A DNA stretch of 64,000 nucleotides from Woronichinia naegeliana WA131 (lineage in GTDB: Bacteria; Cyanobacteriota; Cyanobacteriia; Cyanobacteriales; Microcystaceae), in the NCBI GenBank assembly GCA_025370055.1, contig CP073041.1, positions 124,001-188,000 on the forward strand, given 5' to 3'. Made by a program: the position numbers and the translations under genes. Shown here one piece after another: positions 1-8,251 of the stretch (position 1 is the stretch's first letter; each line of letters begins with the position of its first letter). The notes under the pieces are model-generated. The model had not been told where the DNA came from. It saw only the letters and a list, made by a program, of their open reading frames with translations, and did no database searches.

Positions 1-1424
1 AACTATGTCAGCGACTAGAGCAAATCCTAGAGAATCTCCGTCCCGCCTTTAGCCGAGAAGCAACGTACCAATGGTTTATCCTATTAGCCTGGGGAGTAGT
101 GCTCAACAGCCAACCGAGCGCAATAACAAGCTATGTCAATGCCTTAGGGTTAACAGAGAGCTACTACCATCAGGCACTACATTGGTTTGAATCCAAGGCA
201 TTTAACGTCAAAGGACTGACCTTGGGATGGTCGAAGTGGGTAAGTCAGCATGAAAATCTATATCGAATCAAGGAAAAACGAGTGTATGTGGGGGATGGAA
301 TCAAAGTGGGGAAAGAAGGGCGCAAGATGCCAGGGGTAAAACGACTACACCAAGAATCCGGAAATGTGGCGAAGCCAGAATGGATAAGGGGGCATTACTT
401 CAATGCCTTGAGTGTTTTGGTGGGAGCAGGAAAAGCCTGCTTTGCCTTGCCCTTAGTGTTGCGGCTAGACGATGGCATCAAGTCCAAAGCAACGGCAAAG
501 GAAGGGAAAAAAGGCAGCAAAAAAGAGAAGACTACTCTAGTCACGAAAATGGGGGAGCTTTGCACTACCTACGCAGAGGCGGGAAGCTATGTGATTTTGG
601 ATGCTTACTTCGCTTGTGGAGCAGTGCTCAAAAGTTTTCGCCAAAATGCCTTGCATCTCATCACCCGAGTGCGTTGCTCTACAGTGGCATATGCTCCCTT
701 TTCTTCCGTTCCGACCTTGAGGGGGAAAGGACGACCACGGCTTTGGGGGAGTTCAATAAAACTAGAAAGCCTGTTTGCTCTTGTGGAGGATTTTCCCACC
801 GCTAAAGTCTGGCTCTATGGTCAACAAGTCTCCGTTTCTTATCAGTGCTTTGAGTTCCACTGGGATAGTCCCCATCAGCTCGTTAAGTTTGTCCTCACCC
901 AATTGCCCAACGGACAAAGACTGATTCTGCTTTCTACTGACCTCTGTTTGACTGGACCTGAGATTATTGCCGCTTACGGTCTCCGATTTAAGATTGAAGT
1001 CACTTTTCGTCAATTAATCCATCTTTTGGGCGGCTTTGCCTATCGTTTTTGGCTTAAGGCTCTTCCTACTTTACCGACCTGGCCTAGCAATCTTATCCTC
1101 CCTGACTATCCCCAAACTGTTCAGACTCAGATTTTAAACAAAGTAGAAGCCTTTGAGCGTTTTGTTAATCTTCATGTCATTGTTCTCGGCTTACTTCAAA
1201 TTCTTTCCTTAGAGTTACCCCAGGGGATTTGGGCTAATTTCCCTCGCTGGTTTCGGACTCTACCCTCCCATGGCTATCCTAGTGAACGCATTGCTCAACT
1301 AGCCATCCAACATCAAGCCCCAATGATTTTTCCTCAAAGTCCACCTAGTCTGCTTTTGCCTAAATTCCTTGCCGCTAAACTTGACCCTTTTCCAAGTCCT
1401 GATAGACTTACTTTGGCCGCATAG
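1..1424 (+). CDS. IS4-like DDE transposase, 5' end outside window
   Basis: The reading frame is open to the first base of the window: codons upstream of the GTG at 99 read in frame (...LEQILENLRPAFSREATYQW...), so the true start lies outside. The product is a DDE transposase of IS4/IS701 type. Candidate catalytic residues are D in VYVGDGIKVG, D in VILDAYFACG and E in RFKIEVTFRQL, in the right order and spacing. The C-terminus is complete at the TAG at 1422-1424. The family (IS4 or IS701) is inferred from motif style. The element has inserted into an IS-A copy whose remnant begins at 1466. Confidence 0.8.
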   Translation, partial: LCQRLEQILENLRPAFSREATYQWFILLAWGVVLNSQPSAITSYVNALGLTESYYHQALHWFESKAFNVKGLTLGWSKWVSQHENLYRIKEKRVYVGDGIKVGKEGRKMPGVKRLHQESGNVAKPEWIRGHYFNALSVLVGAGKACFALPLVLRLDDGIKSKATAKEGKKGSKKEKTTLVTKMGELCTTYAEAGSYVILDAYFACGAVLKSFRQNALHLITRVRCSTVAYAPFSSVPTLRGKGRPRLWGSSIKLESLFALVEDFPTAKVWLYGQQVSVSYQCFEFHWDSPHQLVKFVLTQLPNGQRLILLSTDLCLTGPEIIAAYGLRFKIEVTFRQLIHLLGGFAYRFWLKALPTLPTWPSNLILPDYPQTVQTQILNKVEAFERFVNLHVIVLGLLQILSLELPQGIWANFPRWFRTLPSHGYPSERIAQLAIQHQAPMIFPQSPPSLLLPKFLAAKLDPFPSPDRLTLAA

Positions 1425-1465
1425 TCATTACCTTCTCTGCCATCCATAAACTTCCCACTGTCCAG
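1..1465 (+). mobile_element. IS4-like element, right portion
   Basis: The right end is placed at 1465, where AACTTCCCACTGTCCAG abuts IS-A sequence (TTTATTAATT...) that is continuous in the intact IS-A copies. Read inwards the end starts CTGGACAGTGGGAAGTT, nearly the same as the terminal repeat of the 161-bp MITE at 1631 and 51835. The left end and left target duplication lie outside the window. Confidence 0.7.
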
Positions 1466-2138
1466 TTTATTAATTTTATTTATTAATTCCATTCCTATTT
1501 TTTTACGAAAATGAACCATCATTGACGCATTAAATGCTTCTTTGCTACTATAGCTTTCCATTCCTATAAAGTACTGTAAATAAGAGTTCTCTTTTATTTG
1601 TTCTACTGTTTCTCTGTCACTTTTTCCTGACTGGACAGTGCGAAGTTCTAGGAAAATCAACGAGTTTACTAGGGTTTCAGCCCCCAACGTCCTTCACCCC
1701 TCTTCCAGACTCACAATCGCTGAAAGGCTTTCAATGCAAGGCTTTTAGGCATTTTGTCAAAATGTCTGACAGAGAACTTCGCACTCTCCAGTTTCCTGAA
1801 ATTTCTTTGATAATTAATGCTCCTAATGCCATTCTAAATGATTTGGCTGGGGCTCCTTTTTTTTCTGTGAAGTTTTTTGCATATTCTTCCTCATATTCTT
1901 CCCAGGGAATCATTTTTGACATTTCTATCCAACGATTTTCTTCGTCTAACTGCCCGCCGAACAGATTTTTCAAGTTTTCTGGTGTTTCAATTGAGTACTG
2001 TTGCTTTCGGTACATCTGCTTTCTCTCTTCTTAATGCAATGGTTTTGAGGCATTCTACCCTATTTTCGTGCATTCTAGCGGTTCTTAATTCGCCTACTAT
2101 TTTTCTCCGTAAAGGTTTCAGCTTTTTTCAGCAAGCCC
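1466..2138 (-). pseudogene. IS-A copy 1: 5' remnant of IS5/IS1182-like transposase
   Basis: The remnant matches the N-terminal third of the 452-aa IS-A transposase (DUF772-like region, MYRKQQYSIETPENL... at 2015 reading left). It is cut at 1465 by the IS4-like element and interrupted at 1631-1791 by a 161-bp MITE. The IS-A end GGGCTTGCTGAAAAAAG lies at 2138 and is followed by TAATTA, which fits the TAnnTA duplications of other copies. The rest of the element is outside the window or lost. Confidence 0.85.
1631..1791. mobile_element. 161-bp MITE, orientation 1, inside IS-A
   Basis: The ends are CTGGACAGTGCGAAGTTCT and, on the other strand, CTGGAGAGTGCGAAGTTCT, a 19-bp inverted repeat with one mismatch. 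The flanking 8-bp duplication TTTCCTGA is at 1623-1630 and 1792-1799, and removing the element plus one TTTCCTGA restores the intact IS-A sequence. It has no coding capacity. Its ends resemble those of the IS4-like element at 1-1465, the likely source of transposase. Confidence 0.9.
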
Positions 2139-2144
2139 TAATTA

Positions 2145-2361
2145 CAAATAGAGTCTAAATGACTCCGAATTGTGCTAATTACATCTGTATAAATGCTTTT
2201 AGCATTCTCTAGCCATTCTGTGAATTTTAAACGTCCTTCCTCCTTGTCCTTTACTTTTTCATATATCTCTCGAAATGATTCTTTATACTCATAGGCTTTT
2301 CGTAAACGATTTGATTGCTTTAACACCAATTCTAGTTTTTGTAATTCCTCCTCTGTCAGGT
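2145..2361 (-). pseudogene. ISL3 transposase C-terminal fragment
   Basis: The reverse-strand frame reads SHLTEEELQKLELVLKQSN...LRKAYEYKESFREIYE...TIRSHLDSICN. This is the helical C-terminal region typical of ISL3 transposases, just before the usual final motif. It is cut on one side by the IS-A end at 2138 and on the other by the ISL3 end at 2362. It is not functional. Confidence 0.65.
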
Positions 2362-3049
2362 GGCTCTTCTGGATTGACGTTGAAAAATGTATAATAAGAT
2401 ACCCTATATGAGATGGCATCAATGTTATTTTTTCTAGAAAATCTGGTAGATTTGCCAAAGGTAAAAATAAGAAATGTTATTCAAGAAGGAACAGAGGCTT
2501 TTTTGATACTGAGTTGTCAAGAGGAAGAAGTCAAATGTAATTACTGTGGAAGATTAACCGATGAATTACATCATACCAACAATCTACTCATAAGGGATTT
2601 GCCCATTTCTGGTCAAACGGTGTACCTACAAGTCCCTCGTCGTAAGTTTTATTGTAAAAAATGTCAAAGGTTTTTTACAGAAAACCTAGAATTTATGGAA
2701 GCACGTAGAAAATATACAGTGCGGTATGAAGAATATGTGTATAATCGAGTAAATGTGAGCAGTGTGGAACAAGTAAGCCGAGAAGAAGCCCTATCTTGGG
2801 ATAAAGTTCATGGAATTTATCAACGTCAATGTGAAAAGAAAAAAAAAGATTGGCAAGGGATAAAAAAAGTAGGAATAGATGAAATATCGAAACGAAAAGG
2901 TCATAAGAATTTTGTAACAGTGGTAGGAGACCTAGAAAAAGGAGAATTAATAGAAGTAATTGATAGTCATCAAAAAGATGAAATAATTGAAGCCCTGATG
3001 GAGAAACCATTAGAGGTAAGAGAAGCTGTCGAGGAAGTGAGTGTGGATA
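2362..3049 (+). pseudogene. ISL3-family transposase, 3' truncated
   Basis: The element end GGCTCTTCTGGATTGACG starts at 2362 and the coding region begins at ATG 2413. The N-terminal 212 residues survive, including a zinc-binding segment (CNYCG and, about 50 residues later, CKKCQRFF) and the start of the DDE domain (KKVGIDEISKRKGHKNFVTVVGD). The frame is cut at 3049 by the ISKra4-2 terminus GGGTGCATCCC, so the C-terminal half is missing. A related 5' fragment occurs at 42355-42646; it carries one extra G near the start codon compared with this copy. Confidence 0.8.
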
Positions 3050-3830
3050 GGGTGCATCCCACTTAAGATAATACATTGACACTCAAAAGAGGAGAGTGAT
3101 TGAGATAAGCACATCGTAGCCGAAGAATACGAGAAACATTATGAAGATGCCAACGTGCTCCCGACAATTTAACCCTAGCTCCCACCTGTTTAATCTTAGA
3201 CTCCACATCACCAGAACCAATCACAATACCAAGCTGTTGATAGTATTGGTAATCAGGGATACGCTGATAATGCTTCGTCAAATAGGCTTGAAAATTCTTT
3301 GCCCTCTTGCTTTTGACTCCATCAAACGCATCTATTGCCTTGTTCACAAAACCCCGCCACAGTAAATGCTCCACTGCTTCTAGCCGTTTGAGAGAGCCAC
3401 CCACTTTGAACAGATTCTCCTTGAGATGATACCAATCCAACACCTCTCGTCGTATCAGCCACGATTGAGTGGCGAAACTCTCTACCGCATTCCAGATTCC
3501 GGGATGACCATCTCCCAAAAAGGTCACTATTGGAGACAAAGGTTGAACATTGCTCCAATTCTTTAAGCCCTCTGGGTCTTGGAAAAAGGCTTCACAGACA
3601 TTGCCATGAAGACTCACCAGTTTATAATCTCGCCACTGTCCCCCTTCCTTCTCCTCGCCCCGCAGACAAATCTTTCCCCCATCTATACTGACCCCCGCAC
3701 TCTCTGACTGAGCTTGAGCTAAGGGCAGTTCTGTCCGTTCTACCAAGCGATGTAAACTGCTATGTCCTACTTTTATCCCCATCAACTCCTCTATATCTTC
3801 TTCTGCTTGTTGGTAGGATGTTTTCGCACG

Positions 3831-5218
3831 GGTGCGACTTTTAGTTGATGAAGGAAAAGAAAAGTGTTAACATGAGATGAAAAGTGACAAAGAGGAAACA
3901 ATGATGACAGCAAAACTAATTAATGTAGAGGGTTCAAAGATAAAAATAGAACTAACATTAGAACTCAGTCGTTCAATGTTGGATACAGAAATAAATATTC
4001 AAAAAGGCTTAAACGAAGTAGGTTGCATCGCCAGCAAAGAAGCCTTGAAATATTTAGATACAGATGGTTCACCCTTAAAAATCGGTGAAGAAATCTGGAA
4101 GAGTAAGGGAGAGCAACCGAAAGAATATCAAACACCTTATGGTGAGGTTATAGTGAATCGTCATGTATATCAGCGTTCAGTAGGAGGAAAAACGTATTGC
4201 CCCTTAGAAAGAGAAGCAAGGATAATCATAACATCAACGCCATTATTGGCAAAACAGGTATCCTCAAAAATGTCAGGGATGGCAGGCAAAGAGGTGAAAA
4301 ATGATTTATTAGAAAATCATGGTAGAAAAGTAGCGCTATCCTATATCCAAAGATTGAGTGAAGCAGTAGGAAGTGTGGTACAGGCAAAAGAAGAAGCGTG
4401 GAGTTATGCCCCGCCCAAGGAGGATAGCCAAATTGCAACAGTGGGAATAGGATTAGATGGAACCTGTATGCTGATGTGTGAGGATGGCTACCGTGAAGCA
4501 ATGGTGGGAACCGTTTCCCTATACGATAGTGAGGGAGAACGTCAACATACAATCTATCTAGGTGCGGCACCAGAGTATGGAAAAAAGAGTTTTCTAGAAA
4601 GATTAGAAAGAGAAATTGAGCGAGCGAAAAAACGTTATCCAGAGGCAACATTGGTCGGGATAGCAGACGGGGCAGAATCAAATTGGAAGTTTTTAGAAAA
4701 GCAAACGGAAGAACAGATATTAGATTTCTATCATGCCTCTGGTTACTTAGGTGCCTTGGCAGAAGCGTTGCATCCGAATACAGTGTCAAAACAAAAAGAA
4801 TGGTTGACTGAAAATTGTCGAGAACTCAAGCATGAAAAAGGAAAAGCAGGAGAACTGCTAAATCTGATGAAAGAAGTCAAAGAAGAAAAAAGTCATTCTA
4901 AGAATCTTACCGAGAAACTACAAGCGGCGATTACTTATTACGAGAATCATCAGCATCAAATGGATTATGCTGAATACTTAGAGAAAAAGTATCCGATTGG
5001 TTCAGGTGTTACGGAAGCAGCTTGTAAGACGTTGGTCAAACAACGATTATGTTGTTCAGGGATGCGATGGAAGGAAAAAGGAGCAGGAATTATTTTGAGC
5101 CTACGAGCTTTGGTATTGACCAAGGAACGATGGAGTCAATTTTGGGCAAAACTTGATCAATATGGGTTCCCTGTAGAACCCTGATTACAACAGCTTTTAT
5201 CAACTAAAGGTCGCACCC
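3831..5218 (+). mobile_element. IS-C copy 1 (ISKra4 family), complete
   Basis: The element is 1388 bp, starts GGGTGCGACTTTTAGTTGAT and ends with the inverted form ATCAACTAAAGGTCGCACCC. It is flanked by an 8-bp duplication TTTCGCAC (3823-3830 and 5219-5226). The host is the ISKra4-2 transposase gene, so one ISKra4 element sits inside another of a different lineage. Confidence 0.92.
3877..5184 (+). CDS. ISKra4-family transposase (intact copy)
   Basis: 435 residues if read from 3877. A GAGG motif 5 bases upstream of the ATG at 3901 suggests translation may start there (MMTAKLINVEG). Features fitting ISKra4 transposases are GGKTYCPLEREARI near residue 110, the first catalytic Asp region GIGLDGTCMLM, GIADGAESNWKFLE, and the C-terminal PIGSGVTEAACKTLVKQRL motif. 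This is the only one of three IS-C copies with an uninterrupted frame. The other two share a lesion right at the GGKTYC motif, so this copy is the likely source of active enzyme. Confidence 0.88.
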   Translation: MKSDKEETMMTAKLINVEGSKIKIELTLELSRSMLDTEINIQKGLNEVGCIASKEALKYLDTDGSPLKIGEEIWKSKGEQPKEYQTPYGEVIVNRHVYQRSVGGKTYCPLEREARIIITSTPLLAKQVSSKMSGMAGKEVKNDLLENHGRKVALSYIQRLSEAVGSVVQAKEEAWSYAPPKEDSQIATVGIGLDGTCMLMCEDGYREAMVGTVSLYDSEGERQHTIYLGAAPEYGKKSFLERLEREIERAKKRYPEATLVGIADGAESNWKFLEKQTEEQILDFYHASGYLGALAEALHPNTVSKQKEWLTENCRELKHEKGKAGELLNLMKEVKEEKSHSKNLTEKLQAAITYYENHQHQMDYAEYLEKKYPIGSGVTEAACKTLVKQRLCCSGMRWKEKGAGIILSLRALVLTKERWSQFWAKLDQYGFPVEP

Positions 5219-5435
5219 TTTCGCACTGGCTCTTAGACAGCATTTCTCTAAACCTGGACTTAAGACGATTTTTGGCGACACCTTTAGTTTTCTGGCTTGT
5301 TTTTGGCTTATTTCCACTTCTCCGACTAGGGTTTTGATTTTTCGCTTGTTTCCAGACCGTTTTTTTCCCCCTTCTGAAAAAAAAACTCCCCCATTGTTGG
5401 CCCCACAATTTCTAACATCTGGGTTCTGACTTCTA

Positions 5436-6566
5436 TACTAAACACGGTCACAGGTTGCGAATTCTAAAAATAAGAGATAATATAATAAAAATAGAAAAAT
5501 TAGTCAAGAGGCTGAGAAATGATTAAGTTAGAATTTACAGAAGAAGACAAAAGACTGTTGTCTTACGGTCGGTTTAATCACCCGCATCCTAGAGTGCAGC
5601 TAAAGATGGAAGTTTTATGGCTAAAAAGTCAGGGATTGTCTCATCAAAAAATTGCTCAATTCGCAGGAGTTTCAGTAAATACGGTGACAAGCTATATCCG
5701 TGATTATCAAGAGGGCGGGATAGAAAAACTAAAAGAAATAAAATTTAATCGCCCGAAAAGCGAGTTAACAGAGCATCAAGGGACAATTGAGGCATATTTT
5801 GAGTCAAATCCACCAGCAACAATAAATGAAGCAGTAAAAAGAATAGAAGAATTAACAGGAATAAAAAGAAGTCCGACGCAAGTCAGAAAATTTTTAAAGT
5901 CAATAGGAATGAGGTGTCTAAAGGTGGGAACAATTCCATCAAAAGCAGATGTAGAAGCTCAGGATAGCTATAGAGAAAAAGAGCTAGAACCAAGGCTAGA
6001 AGAGGCAAAAGCAGGAAAAAGGGCAGTTTTCTTTGTAGATGCCTCTCATTTTGTAATGGGAGCATTTGTAAATTTTATATGGTGCTTCAAGAGGATTTTT
6101 ATTAAGTCACCATCAGGGAGAAAACGTTTTAATGTGTTAGGAGCATTAAATGCAATTACCCATGAAGTAATTATGGTAACGAACAGTTCTTATATTACGG
6201 GAACTCAGGTTTGTGAACTCCTAGAAAAGATAGCAGAATTAGGACTATTAATACCGATTACGTTGGTATTAGACAATGCTCGTTATCAAAAATGCCGAAT
6301 TGTGCAGGAGTTGGCAGAATCATTAGGAATAGAGTTACTGTACTTACCTCCTTATTCTCCTAACTTGAATTTAATTGAAAGACTGTGGAAGTTTGTGAAG
6401 AAGAAGTGTTTATACGCAAAATATTATGAAGATTTTACGCAGTTTTCTGCAGCAATTTCAGGATGTCTTGAGGATGCTAACGTAAAATATAAGGAGGAGC
6501 TTGATTCTCTGCTCACCTTACGATTTCAACGCTTTGATAAATCTCAGATTATGAACGTTTGAAGTA
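5436..6566 (+). mobile_element. IS630-1 copy 1, complete
   Basis: The element is 1131 bp, with ends TACTAAACACGG and, on the other strand, TACTTCAAACG, flanked by TA on both sides (5434-5435, 6567-6568) as expected for IS630/Tc1-mariner elements. Removing it with one TA restores the ISKra4-2 frame (...SIEVEVRTQ...). A second copy of identical length lies at 46205-47335. Confidence 0.88.
5519..6562 (+). CDS. IS630-family transposase
   Basis: 347 residues. The N-terminus has a helix-turn-helix region (LSHQKIAQFAGVSVNTVTSYI). The DDE core is visible as D in AVFFVDASHFVMG, D in TLVLDNARYQKC and E in YSPNLNLIERLWKF. The length and motif set are those of a complete IS630-family enzyme. It differs from the second copy (46288-47331) at one residue in the middle of the protein (AQDSY here, AQNSY there), so both copies are recent and probably functional. 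The ATG is preceded by AGAGGCTGAGAA. Confidence 0.93.
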   Translation: MIKLEFTEEDKRLLSYGRFNHPHPRVQLKMEVLWLKSQGLSHQKIAQFAGVSVNTVTSYIRDYQEGGIEKLKEIKFNRPKSELTEHQGTIEAYFESNPPATINEAVKRIEELTGIKRSPTQVRKFLKSIGMRCLKVGTIPSKADVEAQDSYREKELEPRLEEAKAGKRAVFFVDASHFVMGAFVNFIWCFKRIFIKSPSGRKRFNVLGALNAITHEVIMVTNSSYITGTQVCELLEKIAELGLLIPITLVLDNARYQKCRIVQELAESLGIELLYLPPYSPNLNLIERLWKFVKKKCLYAKYYEDFTQFSAAISGCLEDANVKYKEELDSLLTLRFQRFDKSQIMNV

Positions 6567-6756
6567 TACTTCGATGCTTCCAAAGTCCTTCTGTTTCTCT
6601 GGTTCCGTATATTTGCGCAGGATACGGGCTGATTCGGTGAGATGCTGTTTTAACAGTGCTTTTTCTTCTGGGGGAATCGGTAACATACTTTTTTCGCTCA
6701 TCAGTTTTTTTCCATTTTACCCCAGATTCTATGTACTACTTTATCCGGGATGTACC

Positions 6757-6941
6757 CAATTTAATACCCTATCTCTCATCATTTTCTCATGAGTTCCCTG
6801 TAAATATTTTAATGGTGTAAACATTGTGGGTTCTAGTAATTCAAACAACTCTTTTGTTATTTCAGGGATTTCTACCCCTGGCTGATTTGTCTTACGACGT
6901 AAGTCTGGGTTTCCTTTTCTCCGAGGATGTTGTCTTGCCAT
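6757..6941 (-). pseudogene. N-terminal fragment of an IS4-type transposase
   Basis: The reverse-strand frame from ATG 6941 reads MARQHPRRKGNPDLRR...EITKELFELLEPTMFTPLKYLQGTHEKMM. This looks like the N-terminus of an IS4-type transposase, but only about 60 residues remain before the ISKra4-2 end at 6756. The family call is tentative. The remnant and the short AT-rich stretch to 7080 lie directly beside the CRISPR array. Confidence 0.45.
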
Positions 6942-7080
6942 TTGTTTTTTGCTCACTTTTTTATATACTAACCTTTTTTTCAGCCTACTCTTACTTCCGC
7001 CTGCTTTTAGGCTAATCTTTTGTGAGTAGGCATTTTGGCTTAAGTTGACACCAATGATGGCGTGCGCCCAGAGGTTAATT

Positions 7081-7643
7081 GTTTCCAATTAATCCGATAA
7101 ACGCGATCGGTAGGAATCACAGGAAATCTATCAATCAAGGTGATCAATATTCAGTTTCCAACTAATCCGATTTAACCCAATCGGTAGGGCGTGCTGGTGA
7201 GTTCGCAGACGGTATCGCTAAAGTTGACACGTTTCCAACTAATCCGATTTAACCCAATCGTTAGGGATTTTGGAGACTGGGAGAGGGGGAGACTGGGAGA
7301 TTTTAAAAAGGGTTTTAAGCAATCAGAAAAAATAATTAATCGCCATTCGCCCCGTCACCAAGTCACCCCGTCCCCTTGCGTTTCCAACTAATCCGATTTA
7401 ACCCAATCGGTAGGGTCGGCTCTCCAAGAGTTTACCCTGATTGCTGCCTCCGAGCAGTTTCCAACTAATCCGATTTAACCCAATCGGTAGGGTCATCGTT
7501 CTTAACGATTAAAGCAAATGAAAAACTTGTTTCCAACTAATCCGATTTAACCCAATCGGTAGGGTGTTAAGTGATTTTCGATCCAATATTACTACCGTAA
7601 AATCATCGTTTCCAACTAATCCGATTTAACCCAATCGGTAGGG
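7081..7643 (-). CRISPR. Orphan CRISPR array, 7 repeats and 6 spacers
   Basis: 36-bp repeats start at 7081 (degenerate), 7154, 7231, 7380, 7457, 7529 and 7608. On the plus strand a repeat begins GTTTCCAACTAATCC and ends CCCAATCGGTAGGG, with a perfect 6-bp stem (CCGATT/AATCGG) around a 6-base loop. Spacers are 37, 41, 113, 41, 36 and 43 bp. The repeat at 7081 has several mismatches, as expected of the leader-distal end, and on the minus strand the repeat ends TTGGAAAC, like the 3' handles of many cyanobacterial repeats. Transcription is therefore inferred from right to left with the leader after 7643. The repeat at 7231 has one substitution (CGTTAGGG). No cas gene is present in the window. Confidence 0.95.
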
Positions 7644-8251
7644 AGTCGCTTCTTAGAAGCCCTGTCCAGAGCATCTTAGAGATAGCCAATTCGACGTATG
7701 TGACAATTGTACTGTCATTTTACCTCCTAAAATCTGTCAAAACAGAAAAAAGTGAGTTCTAGAACCCTTACACCGTCAGCATTCGACCCATCTCAACGAT
7801 AGATCAAGGCTTTCAGCGATCAGGCGAGGTGCGTCGAAACAAGAGAGAAGAACAGCCCCAGTAAATACGCTCTAACCCTAGAAAATATAGGCATTTGGAG
7901 ACGGTTCAGGGGAAGGACTGCCAATCACTAGTACTCTAGAAACGGCTTCTTACGAAATCCAATAGAATCTTACACCATCTTCCTGGGGTTTGACCTGTTT
8001 CTTAACCTTTTGAAACAAGATAATCGCTAAATCCCTCAATACCGAGAGGACTTTGAAAGCCATAAATAGAGAACAGTTCCCCCCAAAGTTGGGTAGTTAG
8101 GGGGCTAAACTTAGAAACGCAAATTATCACCGTGCTAAGTATTTAGGAATGAAAATCTATTAAGTTGTGCATTTGAAGTTCTAAAGTAAAAGCTTCATAT
8201 CTGTTTAACAGCAAAATGCCCAGGTTATTTATTTTTCATTCCTTACGACTT
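7644..8251. other. Gene-poor stretch: putative CRISPR leader and repeat remnant
   Basis: About 600 bp without a convincing gene. The part next to the array (7644-7770) is the likely leader. It contains, on the minus strand, a strong Shine-Dalgarno sequence (TAGGAGGTAAA) before an ATG at 7718 opening a 21-codon ORF that ends at 7653. The part from about 8050 to 8152 (gttcccccc... aacgcaaattatcaccgtgc) is homologous to the right half of the MITE at 63048-63196. Nothing else is recognised. Confidence 0.6.

Larger units (their letters stand above)
3063..6701 (-). pseudogene. ISKra4-family transposase split in three by two IS insertions
   Basis: Reading from ATG 6701 leftwards gives MSEKSMLPIPPEEKALLKQH...YTEPEKQKDFGSIE up to the TA at 6567. 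It resumes after IS630-1 as VRTQMLEIVGPTMGEFFF...SPGLEKCCLRASAK down to 5219. It resumes after IS-C as TSYQQAEEDIEELMGIKVGH, continuing to the stop at 3063. The frame is continuous across both junctions once the inserts and duplications are removed, so the original gene was intact before two separate hits. The C-terminal part contains the D-rich transposase core (GVSIDGGKICLRG, FLGDGHPGIWN). Confidence 0.85.
3050..6756 (-). mobile_element. ISKra4-2 element, interrupted twice
   Basis: The ends are GGGTGCATCCC at 3050 and, inverted, GGGTACATCCC at 6756 (read as GGGATGTACCC on the plus strand). Inside are IS-C copy 1 (3831-5218) and IS630-1 copy 1 (5436-6566), each with its own target duplication. 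There is no matching duplication at the outer flanks (ISL3 on the left, IS4-type on the right), so the surroundings have been rearranged. Confidence 0.8.

Noticed and set aside
4226-4789. A 187-codon frame antisense to the IS-C transposase, also at 38228
   Set aside because: It lies entirely within the coding region of a well-recognised transposase and has low-complexity hydrophobic composition. There is no independent start signal.
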